From assembly GCA_017555085.1 (NCBI GenBank), contig JAFZHD010000046.1, positions 1 to 64,000 of the forward strand: 64,000 nt of DNA, given 5' to 3'. Position 1 is the stretch's first letter; every line of letters begins with the position of its first letter. The position numbers and the translations under genes were made by a program. The notes beneath the pieces were generated by a model that did no database searches, had not been told where the DNA came from, and saw only the letters and a program-made list of their open reading frames with translations. The DNA is from Muribaculaceae bacterium. GTDB lineage: Bacteria > Bacteroidota > Bacteroidia > Bacteroidales > Muribaculaceae. Positions 63,666-64,000 of the stretch are shown here, in pieces.

Positions 63666-64000
63666 ATGACTTCATTGTTTAAGAAAATATCAGTGCTTGC
63701 CATTGCCCTCGTGGCAATGGCTGCTTCGGCACAAGTAAAACCCGGTGTTGAAACTCTTCGTGACGGAGGTTTCGCGCAGTTGCAAGGCAAACGCGTGGGC
63801 TTGATTACCAACCCCAGCGGTGTTGACAACAACTTGGTATCGACTATCGATATCATTGCTAATGCTCCTGGTGTGAAACTCACTGCACTTTATAGCCCCG
63901 AGCACGGTGTTCGTGGCGATATCGCTGCGGGTGAGAAAGTTGACACTTATGTTGACTCAAAAACAGGCGTAACTGTTTACTCATTGTATGGCAAGAACAA
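63666..64000 (+). CDS. namZ: Exo-beta-N-acetylmuramidase NamZ (DUF1343), truncated by window end
   Basis: Only the first 111 codons are inside the window. A signal peptide (MTSLFKKISVLAIALVAMAASAQ) is followed by the opening of a DUF1343/GH171 domain: LQGKRVGLITNPSGVD and LYSPEHGVRGDIAAGEKV are conserved family stretches. NamZ removes MurNAc from the non-reducing end of peptidoglycan fragments in the periplasm. The start is 2 bases after the transporter stop, so they are translationally coupled. The truncation is by the window, not by mutation. Confidence 0.85.
   Translation, partial: MTSLFKKISVLAIALVAMAASAQVKPGVETLRDGGFAQLQGKRVGLITNPSGVDNNLVSTIDIIANAPGVKLTALYSPEHGVRGDIAAGEKVDTYVDSKTGVTVYSLYGKN

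Overview
The window looks like a chromosomal piece of an anaerobic Bacteroidales bacterium. The promoters follow the Bacteroidetes pattern (a TTG/TTTG box, about 19-20 bp, then TAnnTTTG), genes mostly lack Shine-Dalgarno sites, complex I has a fused NuoCD and no NuoEFG in the locus, and the ATP synthase genes run atpD-C-B-E-F-H-A-G. At least five large secreted proteins end in type IX secretion (T9SS) sorting domains. That argues against Bacteroides itself and fits a T9SS-bearing family such as Muribaculaceae or Prevotellaceae; the family call is inference. I see no rRNA, insertion sequence, CRISPR array or prophage.

Layout. 1-1.9 kb: a secreted phosphodiester glycosidase and tRNA-Leu(UAG). 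1.9-7.9 kb (minus): an RND efflux operon (outer-membrane channel, adaptor lipoprotein, pump, PII-like protein). 7.9-8.5 kb: an intergenic region holding a tiny transcription unit with promoter, six-codon reading frame and terminator. 8.5-21 kb (minus): a giant T9SS-exported GHL10-type glycosidase, an alpha-2-macroglobulin-like protein, and a Spy-like / membrane anchor / ECF sigma factor operon. 21-25.1 kb (plus): a ZIP metal transporter, a TonB-dependent receptor whose promoter carries a perfect dyad, and a surface-type lipoprotein. 25.3-42.4 kb (plus): one 18-gene energy operon in which a complete F1Fo ATP synthase gene set sits inside the complex I operon, between nuoH and nuoI. 42.4-64 kb (plus): a cell-wall processing region.

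The last region is the most interesting. Two T9SS-exported NAGPA-type phosphodiester glycosidases are followed by two copies of a beta-propeller/amidase pair. Next comes an operon with a divergent amidase, a cytoplasmic glycosyltransferase, a HIT-like DUF4922 protein, a SpoIID/LytB protein without a signal peptide, an AmpG-like transporter carrying a large extra domain, and the start of a NamZ (DUF1343) exo-muramidase cut by the window end. Together they suggest a pathway that strips, cuts, imports and processes peptidoglycan, perhaps foreign Gram-positive wall including its teichoic-acid linkage. Every step is inferred from families and none is shown by the sequence alone.
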